Assembly: GCA_031270325.1 (NCBI GenBank)
Contig: JAISXW010000008.1
Location: 1-45,498, forward strand
DNA length: 45,498 nt
Reading direction: 5' to 3'
Source: Streptococcaceae bacterium
Lineage (GTDB): Bacteria > Bacillota > Bacilli > Lactobacillales > Streptococcaceae
Below, one piece after another: positions 18,918 to 27,819 of the stretch. Position 1 is the stretch's first letter; the number at the start of each line of letters is the position of its first letter. The notes beneath the pieces were generated by a model. The model ran no database searches and had not been told where the DNA came from. It worked only from the letters and a program-made list of their open reading frames with translations. Position numbers and translations under genes: made by a program.

Positions 18918-18940
18918 GTCATCTCAAAAATTGAGTCACA

Positions 18941-19160
18941 CGCCACTCCTAAGTCAGACAAATTTTGTCGTGGCGTGGAGAGCTTTGGCTCAAAACAGCT
19001 GTGGTATAGAGACAACTGGCTCGACAGTTAGCTGGAAAAGCGTAGCTTTGGAGGCGTGTCGCCACGCAGTTTAGAGCCAAAGCTCGGAACAGCACCTACG
19101 TTGTCAGGATAGTCTACCCTTTTGAAAGCTCCCCCTATCTCGTGAGCTTCATGCCTTGTC
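18941..19160 (+). mobile_element. MITE-like palindromic element, copy 3
   Basis: Contains GACAAATTTTGTCGTGGCG, the arm GAGCTTTGGCTCAAAACAGC (about 18970) and the opposing arm near 19060-19085, and ends TATCTCGTGA-GCTTCATGCCTTGTC. The left part is shorter than in copy 5. The right end is about 46 bp before an extended -10 (TGC-TATAAT, 19203-19211). Confidence 0.7.
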
Positions 19161-19202
19161 ATCTGCTAAGCAACTAGCTTAATAGGCTTTACCTCTACTT
19201 TA

Positions 19203-19211
19203 TGCTATAAT
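19203..19211 (+). promoter_or_regulatory. extended -10 promoter
   Basis: TGC-TATAAT upstream of the 19260 gene, with no clear -35. Confidence 0.5.
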
Positions 19212-19259
19212 TGGTACTATAAAAATTTGGTCGGGCGACCGTTTGGAGAAAGAGGTAGT

Positions 19260-19814
19260 ATGTCATTTCAATTTGGGCGTTTTCGTCTAGGACTTAGAAC
19301 TGTGAAAACAGCGCTTGCGATTTTGATTATCTTACTCTTTACTCACTTTTTTAAGCGGGGCGAGACAGCTGCCATGATTGCAGGGATTTCGGCAGTGATT
19401 GCCATTAGAGATTCCTACTCGGCGACGATTCAGGCCTCTAAAGCGCGGTTTATCGGTTCGGCGCTTGGTGGCATGCTAGCGGTTGTTTACTATTTGCTAT
19501 TTCTAGGCAGTCATCAAAATTTTTGGCTAGAACTCGTATTGATTCCGTTGTTTGTCGTTATCAATATTGTCGTCATGGACGGTTTCAATCTCCATCCTGG
19601 TCTTGTCGGGGCTAATGCGACCTTTCTGATTATCGCCTTGACGATTCCAGGGAATGCCTATATCGGTTACGCTCTGAGCCGTGTTTTTGACACGTTCTTT
19701 GGTGTGATTGTCGCCACGATCATGAATAGTGCTTTTATCCATGATGCGCCGATTAAGAAAAAAGCGGAGACGTTAGCCGATAAAACTAATAAGACTGAGG
19801 AAGATCTGATTTGA
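19260..19814 (+). CDS. aromatic acid exporter family (FUSC/ArAE-like) membrane protein
   Basis: 184 aa with an N-terminal basic segment and about five hydrophobic helices, resembling the N-terminal membrane module of the ArAE/FUSC family (KTALAILIILL, GISAVIAI-RDSYSATIQASK-RFIGSALGG). Such proteins are putative exporters of aromatic acids; the substrate here is unknown. ATG 19260 is chosen because GGAG/AGAGG lies directly upstream. Its stop overlaps the TTG start of the GntR regulator (TTGA), suggesting co-transcription. Confidence 0.75.
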   Translation: MSFQFGRFRLGLRTVKTALAILIILLFTHFFKRGETAAMIAGISAVIAIRDSYSATIQASKARFIGSALGGMLAVVYYLLFLGSHQNFWLELVLIPLFVVINIVVMDGFNLHPGLVGANATFLIIALTIPGNAYIGYALSRVFDTFFGVIVATIMNSAFIHDAPIKKKAETLADKTNKTEEDLI

Positions 19815-20512
19815 CAGCAATTTATATTCAAATACATGATGAAATCAAACATCGTGTCGAAACTGGCAGTTATAAAGTCGGTCAGCGGTTACCGAGTGAG
19901 CGGACCATGGCTGAAATGTTTGGCGTGTCACGCATGACTTTGCGGCAAGCGGTGACTAGCTTGGTAGAAGAAGGGATTTTGACCCGTCATATCGGGTCAG
20001 GGACTTTTGTTGCCAGCGACCGTGTCCGTGAAAAGATGCGGGGGACAACCAGTTTCACTGAGATTATTAAAAACCTAGGCAAGATCCCGAGTTCCAAGGT
20101 GTTGACCTATCAAAAAACGAATGCCAACGAGGTCGAGTGTGACAAGCTGGGGCTTAAAAAAGGGGCGCAGATTATCCGCATGGAGCGGATTCGTTATGCG
20201 GACAATCTACCGATTTGTTATGAAGTCGCTAGTATTCCCTATCGTTTGATTGAAGACTTTGCTAAAGACGATATTGCCAATCATTTCTACGATACACTAG
20301 CTAGTGCTGGGAAAAAAATCGGTCGAAGTGAGCAAATCATCTCAGCTCGGGTGGTCAATAAAGAAATTGCGAATTTCTTGTCGATTAAGACAAATTCAGC
20401 GATTCTAGCTTTGACACAGGTTTCCTACTTTGCCAATCCAGAAGAAACCCCTTTTGAGTATGTATTGTCGCAATATGTCGGCGATCGATTTGAGTTTTAC
20501 TTAGAAAGATAA
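19811..20512 (+). CDS. GntR-family transcriptional regulator with UTRA domain
   Basis: 233 aa. N-terminal winged helix (RLPSERTMAEMFGVSRMTLRQA, about residues 25-48) and HIGSGTFVA wing, then a UTRA ligand-binding domain typical of HutC/YvoA-type repressors that bind small sugars or acids. Starts with TTG at 19811, overlapping the upstream gene by four bases. It may control the preceding exporter-like gene. Confidence 0.88.
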   Translation: MTAIYIQIHDEIKHRVETGSYKVGQRLPSERTMAEMFGVSRMTLRQAVTSLVEEGILTRHIGSGTFVASDRVREKMRGTTSFTEIIKNLGKIPSSKVLTYQKTNANEVECDKLGLKKGAQIIRMERIRYADNLPICYEVASIPYRLIEDFAKDDIANHFYDTLASAGKKIGRSEQIISARVVNKEIANFLSIKTNSAILALTQVSYFANPEETPFEYVLSQYVGDRFEFYLER

Positions 20513-20518
20513 GAAAAG

Positions 20519-21772
20519 ATGTCACATTCAGAAAAAGTGATTGCCTTGCTCCATGCAGGGCAATTTGACGACATGGCACTGGAGCTGAACCAAGCGCTTG
20601 AGACCGACTCGGCTGACTTGCTCATGGATTTGGCAGAGTATTTGTCAATGATGGGCTTTAGTGAGGAGAGTCGTCAGGTCTACCAAAACCTAGCAGCAGC
20701 TGATCAAACTCAGACCAATACAGCCATCTGGCTCAATCTTGCAGAAATGGCTTTTGATGATGGCGATTTGGATCAGGCGCTGGCACTCCTTTATCGGATT
20801 GAACCAGCAGATGAGAACTATGTCGCAGCATTAGTCATGATTGCAGATATTTACCAAGCAGATGGGATCTGGGAGGCTGCTCTTGATAAATTAGAGGCAG
20901 CAGCAGAGCTGACAGATTCTCCCCTAGTGACTTTTGCCATTGGCGAGCTTTACTATAATCAGAGCAAATGGCAAGAGGCGATTGCTGCTTTTGTGACACT
21001 CAGTCAACGTCAAATCTTGTCGCTGACCAAGGTCTCTATCTATCAGCGGATAGGCACAGCTTATGCGTCATTGGGCGAGTTTGAAAACGCAGCGAAGTTT
21101 CTAGAAAAATCACTGGAAATCGACCATGATGATACCGTCTTATTTGAGTTAGCGCAGATTAATTTAGCGATTGGCGAAGTCACACGAGCTATTGATTACT
21201 TCAAACAGTTAGATGCACTTGCGCCTGATTTTGAGGGCTATGCCTATCCCTATGCCCAAGCCCTGATCGAAGAAAATGACTTTGACCAAGCCTTTGCGAT
21301 TGCCCAAGAAGGCTTGCGAAAAAATCCAACAGATGTGCCTTTGCTACATTTGATTAGTCGGATTGCTTATGCCTTACATGACTTGCAGGGGGCAGAGCAA
21401 TATTTGACTCAAGCCCTAGATTTACCCGATTTGCATGATGAGACTGTTTTTCTGTTGACCAATCTTTATCTCGAGGCGGAGGATTATGAGGCGGTTATCC
21501 GACTGGAAAGTTTGCTGGATGAGCCGCACCTCTTGGCGCAATGGAACATCGCCAAAGCCTATCGGGAATTGGATCAAGATCTGCCGTCCTTGAAACTTTA
21601 CGATGAAATTAGTCAGGGTGTTTTGGCAGATAATCCTGAGTTTTTGTTGGATTATGCTCAAATGCTGATCCGAAATGGTCGGACTAGCGAGGCGAAAAAG
21701 ACTTTAGGTGAGTATCTAGCGTTTGTGCCAGATGATCTCAATGCCCAAAGTTTATGGCACGACTTGGCCTAA
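20519..21772 (+). CDS. tetratricopeptide repeat protein
   Basis: 417 aa made almost wholly of degenerate 34-residue helix-turn-helix TPR units (for example AYASLGEFENAAKFLEKSLE at about residues 181-200). No signal peptide is seen. It resembles cytoplasmic YpiA-type TPR proteins of Firmicutes, which are scaffolds of unclear role. It follows the GntR gene by six bases and probably shares its transcript. Confidence 0.85.
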   Translation: MSHSEKVIALLHAGQFDDMALELNQALETDSADLLMDLAEYLSMMGFSEESRQVYQNLAAADQTQTNTAIWLNLAEMAFDDGDLDQALALLYRIEPADENYVAALVMIADIYQADGIWEAALDKLEAAAELTDSPLVTFAIGELYYNQSKWQEAIAAFVTLSQRQILSLTKVSIYQRIGTAYASLGEFENAAKFLEKSLEIDHDDTVLFELAQINLAIGEVTRAIDYFKQLDALAPDFEGYAYPYAQALIEENDFDQAFAIAQEGLRKNPTDVPLLHLISRIAYALHDLQGAEQYLTQALDLPDLHDETVFLLTNLYLEAEDYEAVIRLESLLDEPHLLAQWNIAKAYRELDQDLPSLKLYDEISQGVLADNPEFLLDYAQMLIRNGRTSEAKKTLGEYLAFVPDDLNAQSLWHDLA

Positions 21773-21823
21773 TGGGGTGCTAGAGCGAGTCAGTCCAATT
21801 TGTTAAGTAAGGAAAAGAAAAAT

Positions 21824-22534
21824 ATGTCTGAACCAATCAAACTTTTTCAATATAATACGCTATCGGCCCTGATGAGTGGGCTTTTTGAGGGGACGATGAC
21901 AATCGGGGAACTCTTAGCGCAGGGCGACTTAGGTATCGGGACGCTAGATGAAATCGACGGGGAGTTGATTGTGCTAGATGGGAGAGCCTATCAAGCGCGT
22001 GGCGATAAGACGATCACTGAGATTGGTCCAGAGACCAAAGTCCCCTATGCAGCTGTTGTCTTCCATCAAGCTGAAGTGATTTTTAAACAACGTTATCAAG
22101 CAGATGCCCGAGAATTACAGGCACGGATTGAGGCCTACTATGATGGCGCTAATCTTTTTCGTTCGATCAAGATTCATGGCACCTTTTCTAAAATGCACGT
22201 TCGCATGATTACCAAAGCTAAATCAGGTGTGAAGTTTGTGGACGTGGCGACCAATCAACCGGAATATACAGAGGCAAATGTCACAGGTACAATCATTGGG
22301 ATTTGGACGCCAGAGATGTTTCATGGTGTTAGTGTCGCTGGTTATCACTTGCATTTCATTACGGACGAACACACCTTTGGTGGTCACGTTATTGATTATG
22401 TGATTTCAGAAGGGATTGTCGAAGTTGGTGCTGTGGATCAATTAGACCAACGTTTCCCCGTGCAAGATCGTAAATATCTATTTGCCAAGTTAGATTTAGA
22501 TGAATTAAAAGAGGATATTGAAAAAAGTGAGTAA
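21824..22534 (+). CDS. budA: alpha-acetolactate decarboxylase
   Basis: 236 aa, converts alpha-acetolactate to acetoin, diverting pyruvate and relieving pressure on the branched-chain amino acid pathway. The zinc-binding His residues are in GYHLHFITDEHTFGGH, and the C-terminal acidic tail is typical. ATG 21824 is chosen over the upstream TTG 21800 because TAAGGAAAAG lies before it. The 3' end overlaps folC by 17 bases. Also known as aldB in lactococci. Confidence 0.93.
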   Translation: MSEPIKLFQYNTLSALMSGLFEGTMTIGELLAQGDLGIGTLDEIDGELIVLDGRAYQARGDKTITEIGPETKVPYAAVVFHQAEVIFKQRYQADARELQARIEAYYDGANLFRSIKIHGTFSKMHVRMITKAKSGVKFVDVATNQPEYTEANVTGTIIGIWTPEMFHGVSVAGYHLHFITDEHTFGGHVIDYVISEGIVEVGAVDQLDQRFPVQDRKYLFAKLDLDELKEDIEKSE

Positions 22535-23726
22535 TGCAAGTATTGAGTGGATTCATTCGCGCCTAAAGTTCGGTGTCAAGCCTGGTTTATCACGGATTGA
22601 ACATCTGCTTGACCGGCTGGGTAACCCGCAGAATAAACTCAAAACGGTTCATGTCGCAGGGACTAATGGAAAAGGCTCAACGGTCACCTTTGTTGCCGCT
22701 ATTTTGCAGCAATATGGTCTCAAGGTGGGGACATTTACCTCGCCTTTTATTGAGGTTTTTAATGAGCGGATCGCTATCAATGGCGACTTTATTTCTGATG
22801 AGGCGCTGGATCAGGTGGTGGCTGTCATCAAACCGCTTGTCTTAGAGATGGATCAGAATGACCGGCTTGCTAATACGACAGAATTTGAAATTTTAACCGC
22901 CATTGGCTTTTATTATTTCCAGCAACAAGCTGTTGACCTAGCGCTGATAGAAGTTGGCTTAGGTGGTCTTTATGACTCGACCAATGTCATCACGCCTTTG
23001 GTCTCAGCCATTACAACGATTGGTCTGGATCATCAAGATATTTTAGGCGATACGCTGAGCGAGATTGCTAGAGAGAAAGCGGGGATTATCAAAGCCGGTG
23101 TCCCAGTTGTCGTGGGGCGTCCTGTCGGGCTGCCTTCTCAAGCCTATCAAGTGATTGCAGCAGAAGCCAAAAGAAAAGCAGCCCCGATTTTCCGTCCGGC
23201 TGCCCATCAGCAGTATGACCTGAGCCTTCACGGTCAATATCAACAAGAAAATGCAGCTTTAGCCGTCAAAATCGTTGAGCTTTTGGCAGGTCAATTAGAC
23301 TTGGCAGTTGATCAAACGAAAATAGCCAAAGGGCTCAAGCAAGCCTTTTGGCCAGCCAGAATGGAAACACTCAAGGGGTTTATCTTAGATGGGGCGCACA
23401 ATCTGCCGGCAATCAAACGCTTGATTGCCGAGTTTGATGGAACACGACCAGTCAATATTCTCTTTTCTGCTTTACAACGGAAAGATTTTCATGAGATGAT
23501 TGGCCTCTTAAAAACGATTCCCAATGCCAAGCTGACAGTGACGACCTTTGACTATCCCAAAACAATCGGGGCAAGTGATGTGGCTGATATTGCGGACATC
23601 ACTTGGTTGGAGGACTGGCGCACATTTGTGACAGCTCCGCAAAACCCTGATCAAACTTATCTGATTACTGGTTCTTTGTACTTCATGAGTCAGGTTCGGG
23701 CATTTTTGATTGACAGTCAGGCGTGA
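22518..23726 (+). CDS. folC: folylpolyglutamate synthase / dihydrofolate synthase
   Basis: 402-aa Mur-ligase-family enzyme that adds glutamate to folates. P-loop VAGTNGKGST (about residues 46-55), TSPF, the ENAAL segment and ILDGAHN are all present. The start is either TTG 22518 or GTG 22527, both inside the 3' end of budA; AAAAGAGG at 22507-22514 can serve either poorly. Confidence 0.9.
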   Translation: MKKVSNASIEWIHSRLKFGVKPGLSRIEHLLDRLGNPQNKLKTVHVAGTNGKGSTVTFVAAILQQYGLKVGTFTSPFIEVFNERIAINGDFISDEALDQVVAVIKPLVLEMDQNDRLANTTEFEILTAIGFYYFQQQAVDLALIEVGLGGLYDSTNVITPLVSAITTIGLDHQDILGDTLSEIAREKAGIIKAGVPVVVGRPVGLPSQAYQVIAAEAKRKAAPIFRPAAHQQYDLSLHGQYQQENAALAVKIVELLAGQLDLAVDQTKIAKGLKQAFWPARMETLKGFILDGAHNLPAIKRLIAEFDGTRPVNILFSALQRKDFHEMIGLLKTIPNAKLTVTTFDYPKTIGASDVADIADITWLEDWRTFVTAPQNPDQTYLITGSLYFMSQVRAFLIDSQA

Positions 23727-23740
23727 CTTTAGGCTTGATA

Positions 23741-23827
23741 GATAGCTGGAACAGTGTCGCTTTACAAGTGTGTTGCCACGCTGTTTTGAGACAAAGAGCG
23801 GAACGAAACCTCCGCTCTCTCGTGAAA
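23741..23827 (+). mobile_element. MITE-like element, partial copy 4
   Basis: Only the right half of the family is present (TAGCTGG, TGCCACGCTGTTTTGAGACA, GGAAC-AAACCTCCGCT, CTCTCGTGA). The terminal repeat is lost. It lies directly upstream of the zinc-responsive promoter at 23843. Confidence 0.65.
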
Positions 23828-23842
23828 TAATGTCATCATCTG

Positions 23843-23881
23843 TTGACATTATTTTTTATTCTGATATACTTAACTGGTAAA
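23843..23881 (+). promoter_or_regulatory. promoter with AdcR/ZitR-like zinc operator
   Basis: TTGACA (23843-23848), 16-bp spacer, TATACT (23865-23870), then TTAACTGGTAAA (23870-23881), one mismatch from the AdcR palindrome TTAACYRGTTAA. Derepression under zinc shortage is inferred. Confidence 0.75.
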
Positions 23882-23952
23882 CTAAGCTGACTGAACGTTT
23901 AGCATCAGTGGCTTTAGCATTTTTCAATCTTATATATGGAGAGGAAGAGAAG

Positions 23953-24069
23953 ATGAAATCACAAGATTTACCAACGGCTTATCGGCGTTTGAAAAGTCCA
24001 AGCATTAAAATTCGCAAAGCGGCTTTACGCGTCATTCGAGAGGCGAAACGCAATAAGAGACGTGTGTAA
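23953..24069 (+). CDS. 38-aa very basic small protein under zinc control
   Basis: A 38-residue protein with ATG 23953 preceded by GGAGAGGAAGAG. About 40% of residues are Lys/Arg and it has no cysteine; it begins M-K-S-Q-D-L and ends in R-R-V. It sits behind its own AdcR-like operator and ahead of adcA, which has a matching operator. It resembles, from memory only, tiny proteins annotated as putative metal homeostasis proteins in related cocci. RNA or ribosome binding under zinc starvation is possible, but the function is unknown. Confidence 0.7.
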   Translation: MKSQDLPTAYRRLKSPSIKIRKAALRVIREAKRNKRRV

Positions 24070-24132
24070 CCAATCGCACGCAAATTAGATGGAGAAGATG
24101 GCTGAGAGGCCGTCTTAGCAGAAACAGATGAG

Positions 24133-24171
24133 TTGACATTATTTTTTTTGATGGTAAACTTAACTGGTCAA
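24133..24171 (+). promoter_or_regulatory. adcA promoter with AdcR/ZitR-like zinc operator
   Basis: TTGACA (24133-24138), 16-bp spacer, TAAACT (24155-24160), then TTAACTGGTCAA (24160-24171), one mismatch from the AdcR palindrome. Same geometry as the promoter at 23843. A short stem (AGATGGC / GCCGTCT, about 24097-24116) lies between the two units. Confidence 0.8.
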
Positions 24172-24191
24172 TTAAGGATAGAAAGAGACGA

Positions 24192-25709
24192 ATGAAAAAG
24201 AAATTATTTTTAGGACTATTAACTGCAACAGCAGCTTTATCACTATTTGCCTGTGCCAAAGGAAGTGACACGAGTCAAAAATCAGACAAACTGAAAATCG
24301 TGACGACCTTTTATCCCATGCAAGAATTTACCAAACAAATCGTGGGTGATACAGCAGATGTCACAGTCTTGGTAAAACCGGGTGTTGAGCCACATGATTT
24401 TGAACCTTCAGCCAAAGATGTGGCTGCAATTCAAGATTCAGATGCTTTCGTCTACAATAACGAAAACATGGAAACTTGGGTGCCAAAAACAACCAAGGAC
24501 ATGAAAAAAGTTGATGTGATCAAGGCATCAGAAGGCATTTTGTTGTTACCGGGTGTCGAAGAGGAAGAAGAAGCTGACCATGCGAGCCACGAGGCACATG
24601 AGCATGTCTTAGACCCCCATGTTTGGTTAGCACCTAGTCTGGCGATTAAAGAAGTTGAGACCATTCGTGATCAGCTCGTCAAACAATTTCCAAAGCAAAA
24701 GGCAACCTTTACTAAAAATGCTGAGGCTTATTTGACCAAACTCAAGGCTTTGGATCAGGCTTATAAAGATGGGCTTGCCAATGCCAAACAAAAGAATTTC
24801 GTCACACAACACAGGGCTTTCGCTTATCTAGCGATGGAATACGGGCTTAATCAAGTCGCTGTTTCAGGTCTTAGTCCAGAAGCAGAACCATCTGCCGCTC
24901 GTCTCAAAGACTTGAAAGCCTATGTTGAGAAAAACGACATCAAATACATTTATTTTGAAGAAAATGCGTCAGATAAAATCGCCAAGACGCTAGCTGATGA
25001 GACCAAAGTTCAAACCCTAGTCCTTAATCCCCTTGAATCATTGACGCAAGAACAGGAAAAAGCAGGTGAGGACTATATCACTGTCATGACGGAAAACCTC
25101 CAAAACCTCAAGAAAACAACTGATGCTGACTCAAAAGTGACGACAATTGAACCTGAAAAAGCTGAAGAAAAGACAGTTGCCCAAGGCTATTTCAAAGACA
25201 GTCAAGTCAAAGATCGCAAGTTGTCAGACTGGGCTGGGACTTGGCAGTCGGTCTATCCGTTACTGCAAAATGGCGATTTGGATCAAGTGATGCGTTACAA
25301 ATCGTTACTCAATAAAGATAAAACAGAAGCAGACTATAAAGCCTACTATCAAGCTGGCTACAAATCAGATGTTGATAAAATCGTCATCAAAGGCGACACC
25401 GTGACCTTCTACATCAAGGGTCAAGCCCACAAGGCAACCTACAAATATGTTGGCAAGAAAACGCTGGATTATGGCGATGGTGCTCGTGGCGTGCGTTATC
25501 TCTTTGAAGCTGTGGGCGATACCAATGGCGCCTATAAGTACTTCCAATTTAGCGATCATGGGATTGCACCGGCTAAGGCTGAACATTTTCACATTTACTA
25601 TGGCAATGAGAGTCAGGAGGCTTTGCTAACTGAACTTACCAATTGGCCAACTTACTACCCATCAAAACTGAGTCCGTCTGAGGTGGCACAGGAAATGGTG
25701 GCACACTAA
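24192..25709 (+). CDS. adcA: zinc-binding lipoprotein AdcA with fused ZinT domain
   Basis: 505-aa substrate-binding lipoprotein for zinc ABC import. Lipobox LFAC with Cys21 as the lipidated residue; ZnuA-like cluster A-I domain (PGVEPHDFEPS, DPHVWLAP, TQHRAFAYLA); acidic, His-containing loop near residues 120-140; C-terminal ZinT domain from about 328 (GYF-DSQVKDR-LSDW, EHFHIYYG). The fused form is the usual streptococcal/lactococcal AdcA. The membrane and ATPase genes are not in this window. The next gene, rpsN, follows after 18 bp. Confidence 0.95.
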   Translation: MKKKLFLGLLTATAALSLFACAKGSDTSQKSDKLKIVTTFYPMQEFTKQIVGDTADVTVLVKPGVEPHDFEPSAKDVAAIQDSDAFVYNNENMETWVPKTTKDMKKVDVIKASEGILLLPGVEEEEEADHASHEAHEHVLDPHVWLAPSLAIKEVETIRDQLVKQFPKQKATFTKNAEAYLTKLKALDQAYKDGLANAKQKNFVTQHRAFAYLAMEYGLNQVAVSGLSPEAEPSAARLKDLKAYVEKNDIKYIYFEENASDKIAKTLADETKVQTLVLNPLESLTQEQEKAGEDYITVMTENLQNLKKTTDADSKVTTIEPEKAEEKTVAQGYFKDSQVKDRKLSDWAGTWQSVYPLLQNGDLDQVMRYKSLLNKDKTEADYKAYYQAGYKSDVDKIVIKGDTVTFYIKGQAHKATYKYVGKKTLDYGDGARGVRYLFEAVGDTNGAYKYFQFSDHGIAPAKAEHFHIYYGNESQEALLTELTNWPTYYPSKLSPSEVAQEMVAH

Positions 25710-25727
25710 ATCGAATAAGGATACCTA

Positions 25728-25997
25728 ATGGCAAAGAAATCAAAAATTGCAAAGAACAAAAAACAACTGGCGCTCATTGCGCAGTACGCAGATAAACGGC
25801 GTGAACTTAAAGCGGCAGGCGACTATGAAGCCTTACGCAAACTACCACGCGACTCCAATCCGAACCGTTTGAAAAATCGGGATCTGGTTGACGGTCGCCC
25901 TCGTGCTTACATGCGCAAGTTCGGCATGTCACGGATTAAATTCCGAGAATTAGCCCACAAGGGGCAAATTCCAGGTGTTAAAAAAGCAAGCTGGTAA
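25728..25997 (+). CDS. rpsN: zinc-independent ribosomal protein S14 (C-minus paralogue)
   Basis: 89-aa bS14 protein. It lacks the CxxC...CxxC zinc ribbon of the short S14 form; visible family features are [18 protein letters not shown] and the terminal KKASW. Being co-transcribed with adcA behind a zinc operator fits its known role: replacing the zinc-binding S14 to spare zinc during starvation. Confidence 0.95.
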   Translation: MAKKSKIAKNKKQLALIAQYADKRRELKAAGDYEALRKLPRDSNPNRLKNRDLVDGRPRAYMRKFGMSRIKFRELAHKGQIPGVKKASW

Positions 25998-26015
25998 GCT
26001 AGAATATCAGAAAAG

Positions 26016-26055
26016 AAAGCAAGGTCGTGACCAAGTACGCCCTTGCTTTTTTTTT
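26016..26055 (+). terminator. rho-independent terminator after rpsN
   Basis: AAAGCAAGG / CCTTGCTTT stem with a 16-nt loop and a run of T. Confidence 0.9.
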
Positions 26056-26120
26056 GAACGTCGAGTCCTGACTCGTGCTATAATGAAAACAAAGAATTGG
26101 ATTAACTAGGAGATGGGCGA

Positions 26121-26732
26121 GTGGCCAAGAACTACGAAAAATTATCAGCGGACTATTACAATCGGCAGGCGGCAAGATTTGAGCGGTCTTTTGATGGCTT
26201 TTTAGCTGGTTTTTTCAAACGCTATATCGTCAAGCAGCTCGACTTAGAGACAGGGGCTGCGGTTTTGGATGTTGGCTCGGCAACAGGTAAGCTGCTCCAG
26301 ATGTTAGCCCAAAAAAGTGCGATTGAAGGAACGGGTTTGGACATTGCCCCCCGAATGACTGAACTCGCACAAGTGACTTATCCAGCCTTTGCCTTTGTGA
26401 CCGGCTCTGCCATGCAACTGCCTTTTGCGGCGCAACAGTTTGATGTCATCATTTGTTCGGCGTCTTTTCATCATTTTCCAGAGCCCGAACGTTTTTTGGC
26501 AGAAGCACTACGCACGCTGAAACCAGGTGGGCGACTCGTGATTGCAGAGATTCGGATTCCTGTGGGTCGCCGACTGTACAATGCCTTGATTGGCCGTTTT
26601 TCCAAAGAGGGCGATGTTAAAGTCTATGACTTTGATGAGTTGCAACAACTTTTGGAGCGGGCGGATTTTATTCGCCTTCGCGGGCGCAAACAGCTGCAAA
26701 TTCAGTATTTCGAGGCTTATAAACGGCAGTGA
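26121..26732 (+). CDS. class I SAM-dependent methyltransferase
   Basis: 203 aa. SAM-binding motif I VLDVGSATGKLL (about residues 48-59), an acidic residue after beta-2 (GLDIAPRM), and motif IIICSASFHHFPEPERF of the Methyltransf_11 type. Starts with GTG at 26121 behind TAGGAGATGG. Its own promoter includes TGC-TATAAT just upstream. The substrate cannot be told from sequence. Confidence 0.85.
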   Translation: MAKNYEKLSADYYNRQAARFERSFDGFLAGFFKRYIVKQLDLETGAAVLDVGSATGKLLQMLAQKSAIEGTGLDIAPRMTELAQVTYPAFAFVTGSAMQLPFAAQQFDVIICSASFHHFPEPERFLAEALRTLKPGGRLVIAEIRIPVGRRLYNALIGRFSKEGDVKVYDFDELQQLLERADFIRLRGRKQLQIQYFEAYKRQ

Positions 26733-26800
26733 GCAGCAAGCTCAACTAAAGGCGATCACAAGCAAGACAGGCAAATGATCAGTCGCAATTTAACCACAAA

Positions 26801-26833
26801 AAAATGACCACCAATGCTTTGGCGGTCATTTTC
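26801..26833. terminator. bidirectional terminator
   Basis: AAAATGACCACCA / GGCGGTCATTTT stem, between the methyltransferase (plus) and the HU-like gene (minus); T runs on both sides. Confidence 0.8.
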
Positions 26834-26877
26834 GGGTTAAGTTAAGGGAAAGCGATTCGGACGATAAATGAGTGGGT

Positions 26878-27267
26878 TTAGTCTACTTTATTGAGATTGA
26901 TGTCTTTGAGGTCAATCACACCCTCTTTTAGAACTCGTAGACGGAGTTTAATGCCCTTGATGTTTTTGTCGCAGAACTTGTCTTCGTAGGCAACAGTCTC
27001 TGCTGAAATGACTGGAATAATTTTTTTATCCTCAGAAATTTTAACAGGATAGCCGTTCTTAAGCATTTTATCGGTGTAAACACTGTATTTTTCCAAGATA
27101 TACTTAATGATTGACACATCTGGTGCCAGTGGATCAGCCGCAATTGCTTTGGCTGCTTCATGAATCCCGACTGTCTTTTCCAGTATGATTCGAGCCCCGA
27201 AGCCAACAGCGTAACCGGTTTTTGGATCCCTCACAGGAATCACTTTGTAATCGATTTCATTTGCCAT
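26878..27267 (-). CDS. HU-like (HU-HIG type) DNA-binding domain protein, tentative
   Basis: 129 aa; the start at 27267 is set by AGAGGAG seven bases upstream, and TGT-TATAAT lies at 27334-27326. The order of features (IPVRDPKTGY, then an Ile/Ala-rich helical middle, NGYPVKI, and a C-terminal KNIKGIKLRLRV) resembles the divergent HU-type domains common in Bacteroidetes. That group is not typical of lactic acid cocci. The assignment rests on pattern only; DNA binding is inferred. Confidence 0.45.
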   Translation of the reverse strand: MANEIDYKVIPVRDPKTGYAVGFGARIILEKTVGIHEAAKAIAADPLAPDVSIIKYILEKYSVYTDKMLKNGYPVKISEDKKIIPVISAETVAYEDKFCDKNIKGIKLRLRVLKEGVIDLKDINLNKVD

Positions 27268-27407
27268 GTTTAGTCTCCTCTTTTGTTTTGTGCGCATTCC
27301 TTTTTCCCTTAAAATGACTGACTTCATTATAACATAAAATTAAAGTGTAAATAAAAGAAAGTTTAAGAAAGTTTTTGAAAATGAATCTGAAATTTTCCGA
27401 TTGACTG

Positions 27408-27767
27408 TCAAAATATTTTGAGACTAAGTCTGAATGTTTTCAACTGAATGTCAAAAAATTTTTAGACTGAGTGTCAAAAAATTTGAGACTGAGTGCAAAA
27501 AAATTTTAGACTGAGTGCAAAAAAATTTTAGACTGAGTGTCAAAATATTTTAGACTGAGTGTCAAAATATTTTAGACTGAGTGCAAAAAAATTTTAGACT
27601 GAGTGTAAAAAAAATTTAGACTCAGTGTAAAAAAATTTTAGACTGAGTGCAAAAAAATTTTAGACTGAGTGTAAAAAAATTTCAGACTCAGTGTCAAAAA
27701 ATTTTAGACTGAGTGTCAAAATATTTGAGACTGACTCTGAAAAAAATTTCAAACTCAGTCTCAAAAA
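27408..27767. repeat. 22-bp minisatellite B (about 16 units)
   Basis: Tandem units close to AGACTGAGTGCAAAAAAATTTT with variants GTGTC, ATATTTT and GACTCAGTG. The period is not a multiple of three, so it is non-coding. The AAAA-TTTT halves and the GACTCAGTG/GACTGAGTG variants can pair between units. It lies upstream of the HU-like gene and downstream of the lactonase gene. A three-unit patch of the same motif is at 11854-11914. Confidence 0.9.
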
Positions 27768-27819
27768 ATCTTCCTAAAGTCCCAAGTCATCCCGCGGCTA
27801 GTCGTCATTAGGCACAAAC

